From DATAWK01 sp036267255 (GTDB lineage Bacteria > Acidobacteriota > Terriglobia > Terriglobales > Acidobacteriaceae): a stretch of 64,000 nt of DNA. The notes beneath the pieces are model-generated. The model made no database searches, was not told the DNA's origin, and worked only from the letters and a program-made list of their open reading frames with translations. The stretch is taken from positions 161,629 to 225,628 of the forward strand of contig DATAWK010000032.1 in assembly GCA_036267255.1 (NCBI GenBank), written 5' to 3'. A program made the position numbers and the translations under genes. This document shows, piece by piece, positions 54,199 through 62,720 of this stretch (the stretch's first letter is position 1; each line of letters starts with the position of its first letter).

Positions 54199-54240
54199 CG
54201 GGGACGACGGGGCTCGAACCCGCGACCTCTGCCGTGACAG
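54199..54240 (-). mobile_element. 3' half of tRNA-Asp(GTC): probable attachment site
   Basis: On the minus strand the 42 bases run from the anticodon loop CTGTCAC (anticodon GTC), through the 3' anticodon arm, variable loop, a full T arm (stem pairs GCGGG/CCCGT, loop TTCGAGC) to the acceptor 3' arm and discriminator G. The 5' half (acceptor, D arm, 5' anticodon arm) is missing: the next bases do not pair with GGCAG. The cut lies exactly at the edge of the anticodon loop, as in attachment cores of integrative elements. Not a working tRNA. Confidence 0.8.
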
Positions 54241-54590
54241 AAGTGCTTTTGGTTGGTATCTCATTGAATTCATGAGCACCCTTGCGGAGATCTCCACAGC
54301 GTTTTCAGGTGGATAGTGAGCCGACCTCTGCTTTTTCGAGCCTCCCTGCCCTCATGCGAAGCGATTTCTCCCAAACAGTAGGGGAGTTGGGTCAGTTTGA
54401 ATCAAGGAGGAGTGCATGTTTGGTTATGAACCCAAAGAGCGATCCTGCTGGATTACGGACGACAAGCCGACTTCCCGTTATTTGTCTTGGCGAAGCAATT
54501 TCGATGCGGGAGCAACCCACTGCCAGTGCCACGCACATCATCTGTCCTCTGATGGCCGCTCCAGTAGGCAGAACAACATGTAGTCCATAC

Positions 54591-54619
54591 TTGACTAGTT
54601 GTTTTATTACTAGTAATGT
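54591..54619 (+). promoter_or_regulatory. Promoter and palindrome before the PadR gene
   Basis: TTGACT (54591) and TAATGT (54614-54619) are 17 bp apart, a good sigma-70 match; the start point would fall at or next to ATG 54627, making the transcript leaderless. The palindrome TTACTAGTAA (54607-54616) overlaps the -10, and an extra ACTAGT lies at 54594, so self-repression by PadR is plausible. Confidence 0.6.
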
Positions 54620-54626
54620 CACAACC

Positions 54627-55268
54627 ATGAAGAAGAAGTTCGTCCCAAGCGTGGTGAAACGATCCAACATCGGCATGGCTATCCTGGCGATGTTGTATGA
54701 GTCGCCCATGCATCCATACCGGATGCAGCAAATGATCAAGGATCGCGGCAAGCATGAGGTGATCGACGTAAGCCAGCGGGCGAGCTTGTATCAGACGATC
54801 AATCGGCTGGAGCGTGAGGGCCTGATATCTGCCCGGAAGATCGCAAAGGCAGAGAATCGGCCGGAGCGCACGATTTACGAGATCACAGCCGTAGGCACAG
54901 AGACGCTGCGAGGATGGGTACGCGACATGCTGGCGACGCCGGTAAAGGAATATCCGGAGTTTCCCGCAGCGCTTTCCGTGATCTGCTTGCTGCCGGTCAA
55001 AGATGCCCTTGCTCAACTGCGCAAGCGGACCGAGGTGCTGGAGGCTGAGTTGAAGCGCGTGGACGCAGACCTCATACAGGCTTCCTTCCTGCCACGGCTG
55101 TTCCTGCTTGAAATGGAACTCATTCGAGCTCAGGTGGCGACTGAGCTGACCTGGGTAAAGACGGTGGTAAGCGACCTGTATACGGGCAGGCTGACGTGGA
55201 CCGAGGCATGGCTGCGCAAAATGTCTGCGAAGTACGACCGGAAATATAACGAAGACGAATCAAAGTGA
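54627..55268 (+). CDS. PadR-family transcriptional regulator
   Basis: The 213-residue protein has the PadR winged helix (about residues 15-85: IGMAILAMLYESPMHPYRMQ, then ASLYQTINRLEREGLISA) and a long C-terminal helical part (LAQLRKRTEVLEAELKRVDA) for dimerisation. The frame could extend upstream, but the promoter at 54591 fixes the start at 54627. It overlaps nothing but is directly followed by an FAD monooxygenase 8 bp on, as expected for a repressor with its target in one operon. A ligand such as a phenolic or toxic compound is typical for the family. Confidence 0.9.
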   Translation: MKKKFVPSVVKRSNIGMAILAMLYESPMHPYRMQQMIKDRGKHEVIDVSQRASLYQTINRLEREGLISARKIAKAENRPERTIYEITAVGTETLRGWVRDMLATPVKEYPEFPAALSVICLLPVKDALAQLRKRTEVLEAELKRVDADLIQASFLPRLFLLEMELIRAQVATELTWVKTVVSDLYTGRLTWTEAWLRKMSAKYDRKYNEDESK

Positions 55269-55276
55269 GGTGCGAC

Positions 55277-56644
55277 ATGCGTGTGATCATCATCGGGGCA
55301 GGTACAGGCGGGTTGTCGCTAGCGCATGGATTGCGGCGTGCGGGCATCGACGTGCGGGTCTTTGAAAAGGAACCGACGCGCGTGCATGGGCGGCTAGGAC
55401 ACCGCGTAGGAATCTCACCGGCGGGTTCCTATGCGATGCAACAGACCGTGCCACCAGAGGTTTTCGACCTGTTTGTCGCAACCTGCGCACAGTCGCCGAA
55501 GTACTTCAATATCGTTACCGAGCAGATGGACGAGATCCTCTCAGTCGGCGATATTGGTGACTCGGAAATAGATCCTGTAGACAGTGAAAAATCGGTAAGC
55601 CGGATGACACTCCGCCAGGTTCTGCTCACAGGACTCGAAGATGTTACCGCGTTCGGCAAGCAGTTTGAGCGGTATGAAGAGAACACCGATGGCAAGGTCA
55701 CGGCGTTTTTTGCAGACGGCTCGAGCGTAACGGGCGATGTGCTGATCGGAGCTGACGGAGCGAGATCGAAGCTGCGGAAACAGCGGTTGCCCCACGCGCG
55801 CATGGAGCAAACAGGCATTCTTTCGATCGGTGCCCGTCTGCCGTCAACTCCAGAGACGCGAACACTAGTCTCGGAGAAGATGCTGCGCGGCGTGACGCTG
55901 GCGATGGCGCCGAAGGGAATGGGCGCGATCATCCACGTCATGGACTTCAAGTGGGACGCGAAGGGGATCAAGCCACGCACGGCCGTCGCGGATGCAGACA
56001 TCATTCGCAGCTGGAGCGGTAGGCAATATGACGACTCACAGGACTACATCCTGTGGGCGATCTGGGCTGCGCGGCGTTGGTATCCGGAAGATCCCGAGAA
56101 ACTCGGTCCGGAAGAACTGCGGCGTCTGGCTTTGCGGATGACGGAGGGCTGGAGCCCGAGGTTCCGGAACCTCATCGAATTGAGCGAACTGAACACAATG
56201 AACTCGATCAACATCCGGACATCGGTGCCATTGGAGCCGTGGGAAAGTTCCCGCGTGACGCTGCTTGGCGATGCCGTGCATACCATGACGCCGGGACGCG
56301 GTGTAGGCGCAAACACCGCACTCGAAGACGCGGCTCTTCTGTGCAAGCGGCTTGTCGAGGTACACGACGGCAAACGCGGCTTGCCTGAAGCGATTCATTC
56401 CTACGAAGGTGACATGTTAGAGTACAGCCGAAACGCGGTCCTTGAGTCCCGCAAACAGATGGACGAGCGTGATGTGATCCACAAGCCGGTGATAGGTCGC
56501 GCCGTGCTGGCATTGACGCGAACGATGATGCGCGTTGTGAACCATCTTCCGTTGCTCAAGCGCTTGATGCAGAGAAAGCAAATGGAGCTGCGGAAGATCA
56601 GCGACACCGGAGCAATTGAGCGCCAGCGAACGCAAATGGCTTGA
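55277..56644 (+). CDS. FAD-dependent monooxygenase (PHBH/aromatic-hydroxylase fold)
   Basis: ATG 55277 follows GAGG by about seven bases and lies just after padR. The 455-residue enzyme has the dinucleotide motif VIIIGAGTGGLSLAHGLRRA, the DG motif VLIGADGARSKLR, and the second FAD motif VTLLGDAVHTMTPGRGVGAN with ALEDAALL after it. That is the p-hydroxybenzoate hydroxylase fold. The last helices LPLLKRLMQRKQMELRK are extra. The operon with PadR suggests induction by its substrate, perhaps a phenolic or drug; this is inference. Confidence 0.92.
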   Translation: MRVIIIGAGTGGLSLAHGLRRAGIDVRVFEKEPTRVHGRLGHRVGISPAGSYAMQQTVPPEVFDLFVATCAQSPKYFNIVTEQMDEILSVGDIGDSEIDPVDSEKSVSRMTLRQVLLTGLEDVTAFGKQFERYEENTDGKVTAFFADGSSVTGDVLIGADGARSKLRKQRLPHARMEQTGILSIGARLPSTPETRTLVSEKMLRGVTLAMAPKGMGAIIHVMDFKWDAKGIKPRTAVADADIIRSWSGRQYDDSQDYILWAIWAARRWYPEDPEKLGPEELRRLALRMTEGWSPRFRNLIELSELNTMNSINIRTSVPLEPWESSRVTLLGDAVHTMTPGRGVGANTALEDAALLCKRLVEVHDGKRGLPEAIHSYEGDMLEYSRNAVLESRKQMDERDVIHKPVIGRAVLALTRTMMRVVNHLPLLKRLMQRKQMELRKISDTGAIERQRTQMA

Positions 56645-56662
56645 TGCCCTGAGGAGTTGGCG

Positions 56663-56863
56663 ATGAGGTCTGAGATGAAGAAAGACGGGGAGCGCCTTGA
56701 CGAGGAGTTTCGTGAGATATTGGTCGTGATTTTGAGGTCTCGCGATGGCGCGGAGGTGAAGGAGTGCGTCGAATGGCTCAAGCATGGCCGTGTGTCCGGT
56801 CAGCATGGGCCGAAGCGCGATGCATCGGTGACGGTATGCCGGCTTATGAGGACCTGGCACTAA
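56663..56863 (+). CDS. Possible small protein after the monooxygenase gene
   Basis: A 66-codon frame with GAGGAG seven bases before its ATG, 18 bp after the monooxygenase stop. It reads as charged helix (MKKDGERLDEEFREILVVIL) with a basic C-terminal half. No family is recognised. The good ribosome site and operon position support it; short length and overlap with the end of the opposing gene at 56860 argue against it. Confidence 0.4.
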   Translation: MRSEMKKDGERLDEEFREILVVILRSRDGAEVKECVEWLKHGRVSGQHGPKRDASVTVCRLMRTWH

Positions 56864-58035
56864 GCCGCACCAACTGGCGGAACCGCCTCTCCTCCAGCGA
56901 AGCTACGGAACAGAGCCACAACGCGCTCGCAGGCATCCGGCGCATAGAACATCTCTGTGTTCACCATTGTGTCCGCCGTTATAGATCGCATGCGGGAGAA
57001 CATCTCCGCCTCGTACGCGGCGATTGCATCACCAGGCGCGTCTTCGCTGAGGAGAAACTTTGACAGTACCAGAGCGTCGAGCATCGCCATGTTCACGCCT
57101 TCGCCTGCGTAGGGCGGCATTACGTGCGCTGCATCCCCAATCAGCGTAATGTTTGGCTTCGGCGTCCAATGCTGATCCATCGGGCAAACAAGGAGCGGAC
57201 GCCAGACCATCGAGACGGCCTCCCTGAAGAGCGGTTCCCACAGGTCACTCCACCCTTTGAAGTTGGCATGGAACCATCTCACTCTCTCGTCTGGACCGAT
57301 TGCCTCTTCAAGGCTCTGCCTGGCCGCGGGATCATCGGTCTTCAATCCCGCGTACAGCAGCACACTTCCGTCCGGCTTCGTTCCCATGCCGATCGTCCGT
57401 TCGCCACCCAAAGCGATCAACGCCGAGCCTCCGAGAAGGTCCCACAACTCAGGTATGGCGTGTTTTGCCGCAGGAACGAGGCCCTCTGCGAGCGAAACTC
57501 CGACATACTGCGGCCGAATAGAAGTGACCAGCTCACGCAAGCGAGAGTTTGCGCCCTCGCCGCCAATGGCGATATCAGCCAGTGAGGTCTGCCCGTTCGC
57601 AAAATGTAATAAAACCTGCTCACCCTGAAACTCTGAAGACTCCAGCTTGCAATCCCACCGCACGGTGCCGGGCTGAAGCGAGTCGAGCAGAAGGTCGCGC
57701 AACGGACCGCGTTCGATCTCTGGACGTTTCCCCGGACCGGACATCCGGCGAAGATGCTCGTGGAGAACCGTTCCATTGGTATCGGTGAGGCGAAGGCTAT
57801 CGAGATCCGGTCGATGGTTGGCCCAGAATCCTTCCATCAGGCCAGCGGCTTCCAGCGCCGCCAGTCCGGAGTGTTCGTGGAGATCCAATGCGCTGCCCTG
57901 GACCCGCGCATTGCGGCTTTGGTCGCGCTCGTACACTGACACCTGCGCGCCGCTTTGCTGTAGCAGTCGTGCCAGCGTGAGCCCGCCTGGTCCTCCGCCG
58001 GCGATGGCGATCTTCTTTCCTTCGATGGCCTTCAT
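56860..58035 (-). CDS. TetX-like FAD-dependent monooxygenase
   Basis: ATG 58035 has GGAAG six bases upstream; ATG 58053 is an alternative. The 391-residue protein has KKIAIAGGGPGGLTLARLLQ, then ARVQGSALDLHEHSGLAALE, close to the 'GGTLDLHKGSGQ' segment that marks TetX, IGGEGANSRLRELVT and ITLIGDAAHVMPPYAGEGVN. TetX-type enzymes hydroxylate tetracyclines, and soil homologues (tetracycline destructases) vary in activity. The substrate of this one is not known. It is convergent with the small ORF and stands alone on its strand before a 296-bp gap. Confidence 0.88.
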   Translation of the reverse strand: MKAIEGKKIAIAGGGPGGLTLARLLQQSGAQVSVYERDQSRNARVQGSALDLHEHSGLAALEAAGLMEGFWANHRPDLDSLRLTDTNGTVLHEHLRRMSGPGKRPEIERGPLRDLLLDSLQPGTVRWDCKLESSEFQGEQVLLHFANGQTSLADIAIGGEGANSRLRELVTSIRPQYVGVSLAEGLVPAAKHAIPELWDLLGGSALIALGGERTIGMGTKPDGSVLLYAGLKTDDPAARQSLEEAIGPDERVRWFHANFKGWSDLWEPLFREAVSMVWRPLLVCPMDQHWTPKPNITLIGDAAHVMPPYAGEGVNMAMLDALVLSKFLLSEDAPGDAIAAYEAEMFSRMRSITADTMVNTEMFYAPDACERVVALFRSFAGGEAVPPVGAA

Positions 58036-58053
58036 GCTTAACTTCCGAATCAT

Positions 58054-58349
58054 CCTTCACCTGAATTCACGAGCCGCAGCAGTCGATACATTCTAAAGCG
58101 TGCTTTCGGCTTATCCGATCTGATGAACTGCATCAGCACGACGATCCGGGAAATCAACATTCCTAACCTGCATCTGCAGGGGATCTGATAAGGAAACCGG
58201 TCTTCATCACCCACGACTGGGACTTGTTCAAGCTCCTTACAAACGCACTTGTCATCACTGATCGAGCCTTTCGAGAAGCCGTCGTCCGGTACTAATTCCG
58301 ATCTCGGTGAGTGCCTTGGCGATCATGCACCCACCGAGATCCGCTGATA
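58054..58349. other. Intergenic stretch with hairpin and coding-like fragment
   Basis: Near the SDR stop, GATCTCGGTG (58300-58309) pairs with CACCGAGATC (58332-58341), a likely 3'-end stem of that gene. The frame 58167-58295 on the plus strand lacks a start codon but reads VFITHDWDLFKLLTNALVIT, which looks like protein; it may be a gene scrap. Confidence 0.35.
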
Positions 58350-59084
58350 TCAGATGGCCGACAAGCCGCCGTCGACGGACAACTCCACCCCGTTCACGAA
58401 GCTCGAATCGTCTGAAGCGAGAAACAGCGCGACCGTCGCGATCTCCTCAGGTTGACCCATCGTTCTCCGCGGGATCAGGGATTCGAACATCTCCTTCGCC
58501 TCCTTGGTGAGAACTTCTTCCTGCATCGGTGTGGCAATCGGCCCCGGGCTCAGCACGTTCACCCGGATCTTCCTGCCCTTCAGTTCGTTGAGCCACGTGC
58601 GTGCGAAGGAGCGCAATGCTGCCTTGCTTGCCGCATACACGCCGAAACCAGGAAAACCCTTCACCGAAGCAACTGATCCGGTCATGATGATCGATCCGCC
58701 ATCGTTGAATAGCGGCAACGCCTTCTGAACCGTAAACAGCGTTCCGCGCGTATTCAGGCCGAAGGCCGCATCGAAGTGCTGCTCGGTAATCTCGCCCAGT
58801 GGTACGGACTCGCCCCTGCCGGCGCTCGCGAACAAGACGTCGATCTTGCCCTTTTCTCCCTTGACCGTATCGAACAGGCGGTCGAGGTCGTCGAGATTTG
58901 CCGCGTCACCGCGCACACCGGTCACGTTCCGGCCAATCAGCTTGACGGCCTCATCGAGCTGCTCCTGCCTCCGGCCCGTGATGAAAACGTAGGCGCCTTC
59001 TTCAACGAACCGCTTGGCGCTCGCCAGCGCCAGGCCGCTCGATCCTCCCGTGACAACTGCAACTTTTCCTTCAAGCTTTCCCAT
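58350..59084 (-). CDS. Short-chain dehydrogenase/reductase
   Basis: A 244-residue classical SDR: cofactor motif VTGGSSGLALASAKRF, FASAGRG in place of NNAG, the catalytic serine in IIMTGSVASVKG and the YAASKAAL (YxxxK) pair, then LSPGPIATPM. A G-R-R after the second beta strand (ITGRRQEQL) suggests NADP(H). Homologues are often listed as 'glucose 1-dehydrogenase-like' or 3-oxoacyl-ACP reductase-like, but the substrate is unknown. It is divergent from an AraC regulator (123-bp gap), a common pairing in such accessory redox sets. Confidence 0.93.
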   Translation of the reverse strand: MGKLEGKVAVVTGGSSGLALASAKRFVEEGAYVFITGRRQEQLDEAVKLIGRNVTGVRGDAANLDDLDRLFDTVKGEKGKIDVLFASAGRGESVPLGEITEQHFDAAFGLNTRGTLFTVQKALPLFNDGGSIIMTGSVASVKGFPGFGVYAASKAALRSFARTWLNELKGRKIRVNVLSPGPIATPMQEEVLTKEAKEMFESLIPRRTMGQPEEIATVALFLASDDSSFVNGVELSVDGGLSAI

Positions 59085-59207
59085 AATGGCTCCCTTTTGC
59101 TAGATGTGTGTAGCATTCCTACAGAAGAGTAGAGTTCTCCAGTGGTGGACGAGAACTGCTTAGGAGTCCGAAAATTTTGTCTATTCGTCCAAAATAGAGG
59201 GGTTAAG

Positions 59208-60185
59208 TTGGACTCGATAACAGACATCTTCAGAACAATGCACGTAACCGCTTTTGGTCTGCACAGGCTCGAAGCCACAGCCCCGTGGGGCGTGAAACAG
59301 GAAAATCAGGCCGAAAAAAGAGTCACGCCTTCCGACAAAGAGACTTCCCCAACAGATTTGGCGCACTTCGCCATGCTTTCGCGCGGCAACTGTTGGCTGA
59401 GTGTGGAAGGGATTGCCGAGCCGATTCCCCTCACCGGTGGTGATTGCTTTTTGCTGGCCCGGGGGACTTCGATTGTTTTGCGCGACAGCCCGCGGACACG
59501 GCCAAGGTGGAGTTTCCGCGAGATCGGGGCCATGGCCAACGGCAATGTCGCTCATTGTGGAGGTGGCGGCGCACCGACGACCATCGTCTGTGGGTCCTTG
59601 AGTTTCGATCGCGCCAGCCTGAAGCCGATCACTCAGTTATTGCCGAGCTTCATTTTGATGAAGGCCGATGAGGCACGCACGCTTGCTCTTCACAACACAG
59701 TGCAAGCGCTTGCTTCGGAAATGGCAGAACAGGCGCCGGGATCTGAAGTCGTCGCGACTCGACTGGCCGAAGTTCTGTTTATCCAAGTGCTCCGGGCGCA
59801 TATCGCGTCGGGATCGGAACGCAACAAAGGATGGCTTCGTGCGGTTTTCGATCCTCAAATAGGCACTGCCCTGAGTTCCATTCACGACAGTGTGAATACA
59901 CCCTGGACGGTCGAATCCCTGGCCGAAGCGGCGGGCATGTCTCGCTCCGCATTCGCAGCGCGTTTCAAAGAGCTACTCGGACAAACACCACTGGAATATG
60001 TAACTGAGTGGCGGATGCAGAAGGCGATGCAGCTACTCCAGCAGCGTGACAAGAAGCTCATAGACGTCGCTCGGTTGGTTGGTTACGAGTCCGACGCTGC
60101 GTTCAGTAAGGCGTTCAAGCGAGTTGTCGGAGCCAACCCTGGTGAATACCTCAAACGTGGTTATCAAAACCGAGGTCATGTCTGA
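59208..60185 (+). CDS. AraC-family transcriptional regulator, cupin-type
   Basis: TTG 59208 is preferred, with AGAGGGG five bases before it; the longer frame from 59142 lacks a site. The 325-residue protein has a cupin N-terminal domain (about residues 10-190; LSVEGIAEPIPLTGGDCFLL), and two HTH motifs at the end: TVESLAEAAGMSRSAFAARF and LIDVARLVGYESDAAFSKAF. That layout is the AraC type that senses a ligand by the N-terminal cupin. It is transcribed away from the SDR gene and probably controls it. Confidence 0.92.
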   Translation: MDSITDIFRTMHVTAFGLHRLEATAPWGVKQENQAEKRVTPSDKETSPTDLAHFAMLSRGNCWLSVEGIAEPIPLTGGDCFLLARGTSIVLRDSPRTRPRWSFREIGAMANGNVAHCGGGGAPTTIVCGSLSFDRASLKPITQLLPSFILMKADEARTLALHNTVQALASEMAEQAPGSEVVATRLAEVLFIQVLRAHIASGSERNKGWLRAVFDPQIGTALSSIHDSVNTPWTVESLAEAAGMSRSAFAARFKELLGQTPLEYVTEWRMQKAMQLLQQRDKKLIDVARLVGYESDAAFSKAFKRVVGANPGEYLKRGYQNRGHV

Positions 60186-60532
60186 ATGGCAGAGGTATTT
60201 GAAGTGGAAGATTCTAACTTTGGCGGCGAATCTGAACATCATGGAAGTGTGTTCTTCCAATGAGATGGGTGCTCCAAACGCCTCGCATCTGGGAACAGGA
60301 GACCACGCAGCCGAACCAACCGAAGCAGACCAAGATCAGTCCCGGTAAACGCATATCCCGGAAGTTGAGGATGCTACCGAGAAGCCGACTTAGCATTACC
60401 AATCGAATTCCGGGGTGGTTAAGCAATCAAGGCCTATGTATCTTGCATGCACAGGCTTTGATTGCGTTTCATCTTTGATGACTTGTCTCAATACTTCGTA
60501 ACCTCCAACTGCTCCTAAGTAGACAGAAGCTG
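60186..60532. other. Gap between araC-type and tetR-type genes, with a hairpin
   Basis: No convincing gene. GCAATCAAGGCC (60423-60434) pairs with 60454-60465 (one G-T pair) over a 19-base loop, with GTTTCATCTTT on the plus side: a possible shared terminator for the two converging genes. Confidence 0.45.
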
Positions 60533-61213
60533 TTAGTGCTTTGAGGCACTGGATCGGCCGGATCGCTTAGTGATTGCACTCTTCGGCAATCGCGGAACAG
60601 CCTGAACTCCGGCCCAAAGCGTTGCGATCGTTTGCTCGACCACGAGAGCCTGATCAGGCAAGTCAGGAACAACCCCTTGGATGACCATGAGTGTGGCGAG
60701 GCCAAAAATATTAAACCACCAGGTGTGGGCTACCACGATGTCATCCCTGTTTGGCAGTCCTTCATCCTTGGCGACATCGAAAAAGAGTTGCACGAAACGG
60801 TCGAACAACGGCGCGCCAAGGTCGTTGATATATTGCCCCGCGCGGACGCCGTTGCGGTTCTCAGGCCCAAAGAAGACGTTACGGAACTGCTGTGAGTGGG
60901 CAATGCAGAATTGAATCAAGCCGCGAGACGTCGCGAAGAGACGTTCTTTCGATGAAAGATGCTTAGCGGCAATCGCGTCGAAATCCTGAACCATCAGCCC
61001 GATCGTCTCGCGGCTCAACTCGACAAGAATGTGTGATTTGTCCGGAAAATGCTGGTAGATCACGGCGTGCGTATAACCGATCTCTTTAGCGATCGCACGA
61101 AGCGTCACGGCTTCGTAACCGCGATCGGCAAACATTTTGCTGGCAGCCGCAAGGATTTCGCCCCGCAACCTCTCCTTGCGCTCTACCCGGCGACTTGGTG
61201 ATGTGGATGTCAC
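60533..61213 (-). CDS. TetR-family transcriptional regulator
   Basis: The 226-residue repressor has its HTH at about residues 30-60 (AVTLRAIAKEIGYTHAVIYQ, then HFPDKSHILVEL). The C-terminal domain includes a TetR_C-like WWFNIFGLATLMVIQG helix; its ligand is unknown. Two AACCANTGGTT palindromes lie in the 165-bp gap to the divergent NAD(P)-binding gene, so it likely controls itself and that gene. The basic C-terminal tail is low complexity. Confidence 0.93.
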   Translation of the reverse strand: MTSTSPSRRVERKERLRGEILAAASKMFADRGYEAVTLRAIAKEIGYTHAVIYQHFPDKSHILVELSRETIGLMVQDFDAIAAKHLSSKERLFATSRGLIQFCIAHSQQFRNVFFGPENRNGVRAGQYINDLGAPLFDRFVQLFFDVAKDEGLPNRDDIVVAHTWWFNIFGLATLMVIQGVVPDLPDQALVVEQTIATLWAGVQAVPRLPKSAITKRSGRSSASKH

Positions 61214-61264
61214 TTCAATAGCTTAGTCCGTTTTGACGCTTTTTGCGACCGCTTGTTGCTTTAT

Positions 61265-61308
61265 AACCATTGGTTCTATAACCACTGATTATTTTGCAAC
61301 CAATGGTT
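61265..61308. promoter_or_regulatory. Double TetR operator
   Basis: AACCATTGGTT (61265-61275) and AACCAATGGTT (61298-61308) are reverse complements of each other and each is a 5-1-5 palindrome; their centres are 33 bp apart, about three helix turns. They lie between tetR and the NAD(P)-binding gene. Confidence 0.75.
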
Positions 61309-61378
61309 TTTATAGACCTCTAATAGTCAGGTGGCTCATTTGGATGGGCGGCCAAATACGAGGCAAAAGGAGAATGCG

Positions 61379-62005
61379 ATGAAAGTTCTAGTGATTGGAG
61401 CAGCGGGCAAGAGCGGAGAAGCGCTGGTAAATGAGGCGTTGGCGGCCGGGCATAAGGTGACGGCTTTCGTGCGCGGTGCCGCGCAGTATAAGAAGGCGAA
61501 CGTCAGAGTTGTGGCGGGCGACGTGCTGGACACGGCTGCGGTCGACGTTGCGGTAGCCGGACAGGATGCGGTGATCGACGCGCTGGGCGGCAAAACGCCG
61601 TGGAAAGTGACGACGATGGAAACGAGCGCGGCACACAATATTGTGGACGCGATGCGGCGCAATGGCGTGCGGCGGCTGCTGAAGATTTCAGTGGTGGGTG
61701 CGGGCGAGAGCGTCAAGAACGCCGGCTTCTTCAATGAGCACGTACTCATGCGGACGTTTCTGCGGGGCCTGCTGGTAGACAAGGCGGGCATGGAGGCCGA
61801 GATCGAAGGCAGCAACTTGGACTGGACGCTCGTGCGGCCGCCGATGTTGACCAACCGTGAGAAGACCGGCGTTGCCAGGGTGCTGAGCACGGAGGGCGGC
61901 GAGAAGGCGCACAAGATCGGGCGAGCCGATCTGGCAGCCTTCATGGTGCAGCAACTGGAAAGCAGCCGGTATGTGCATCAGGCCGTGACGGTAACGACCA
62001 CATAG
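61379..62005 (+). CDS. NAD(P)-binding NmrA/SDR-like protein
   Basis: ATG 61379 is set by AAAAGGAG six bases upstream. The 208-residue protein is an atypical SDR: KVLVIGAAGKSGEALVNEAL cofactor loop, AFVRGA with the arginine that often reads NADP's phosphate, VVAGDVLD, LLKISVVGAGES and LVRPPMLTN. It lacks the YxxxK catalytic pair, like NmrA-type sensor proteins or flavin-reductase-like SDRs (for example biliverdin reductase B). It is the likely target of the divergent TetR regulator. Confidence 0.9.
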   Translation: MKVLVIGAAGKSGEALVNEALAAGHKVTAFVRGAAQYKKANVRVVAGDVLDTAAVDVAVAGQDAVIDALGGKTPWKVTTMETSAAHNIVDAMRRNGVRRLLKISVVGAGESVKNAGFFNEHVLMRTFLRGLLVDKAGMEAEIEGSNLDWTLVRPPMLTNREKTGVARVLSTEGGEKAHKIGRADLAAFMVQQLESSRYVHQAVTVTTT

Positions 62006-62192
62006 CAAGGCCTCCGCGAGGATCAACCACCTCTCTCATCAGGGCAATCCGATCGGCTGTGTAAAGGCCTGTAACGATTCACGCGACAGATACCTGTGGA
62101 AACCCACGGGACTAGCGGAGTGCTAGCTGCGCAACTCACAAGCTCTGGCATTCACGTCAGAGCACCAACTTCGTTCACGAAAGGATTGTTTT

Positions 62193-62714
62193 ATGTCGAA
62201 CTTCCCCACACCGCTTGAAGAAGTCATTCATCACAATGTTATTAAGAACAACAAAACAGGCGGCCTGGCGCTGCATATCGGGCCTATGCAGTTGCTGTGG
62301 AGGGCACTGGGGGAAAACACGGGCTACACCTTCTCCATTTTTGAGACCACGGTCGTGCCGGGCATGGGTATTCCACTTCATAAGCACCCATTTGCAGAGT
62401 TTTTCTATGTGCTGGAAGGCACGCTATCAATTGGACACTGGAACAGTCAGGGCGCCTCTGCGTGGGACGTGTATGAAGTCGGCGAGAGCCTGGTGGTGCA
62501 GCCCAATGCGCCTCACTCGTTCTTCAATAAGAGTGAGCGTCCGTGCCGCGTGCTAAGTGTTTCAACCTATCACCACGAACGAATGATGAAGGATGCGGTG
62601 CATCCGGATGGTAGGACAGACTTCTTGCCTGCTCAACTCACTCAGGCCGACTTTGAGAAGTTGACCAAGTCCATGGAAAAGAACCAGACATTTCTCGTCG
62701 CCAACCATGCTTAG
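62193..62714 (+). CDS. Cupin-domain protein
   Basis: The 173-residue protein holds one cupin: GIPLHKHPFAEFFYVLEGTL gives the two histidines and glutamate of the first metal motif, and VVQPNAPHSFFNKS the second histidine. AAAGGA lies upstream of ATG 62193. Such proteins are metal-dependent dioxygenases or isomerases, or bind a small ligand. It lies between two NAD(P)-binding genes; a role in the same redox or quinone pathway is a guess. The 187-bp gap before it holds nothing recognised, and a perfect hairpin follows. Confidence 0.88.
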   Translation: MSNFPTPLEEVIHHNVIKNNKTGGLALHIGPMQLLWRALGENTGYTFSIFETTVVPGMGIPLHKHPFAEFFYVLEGTLSIGHWNSQGASAWDVYEVGESLVVQPNAPHSFFNKSERPCRVLSVSTYHHERMMKDAVHPDGRTDFLPAQLTQADFEKLTKSMEKNQTFLVANHA

Positions 62715-62720
62715 CGTGGG

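Noticed and set aside
54199..54240. Functional tRNA-Asp
   Set aside because: Only the 3' half is present; the 5' anticodon arm does not continue, so it cannot fold.
53840..54316. 158-codon ORF covering the integrase scrap and the tRNA fragment
   Set aside because: Its middle reads GGDDGARTRDLCRDRSAF, which is the known false product of a tRNA-Asp gene, and its ends have no family match. Treated as remnant plus tRNA scrap.
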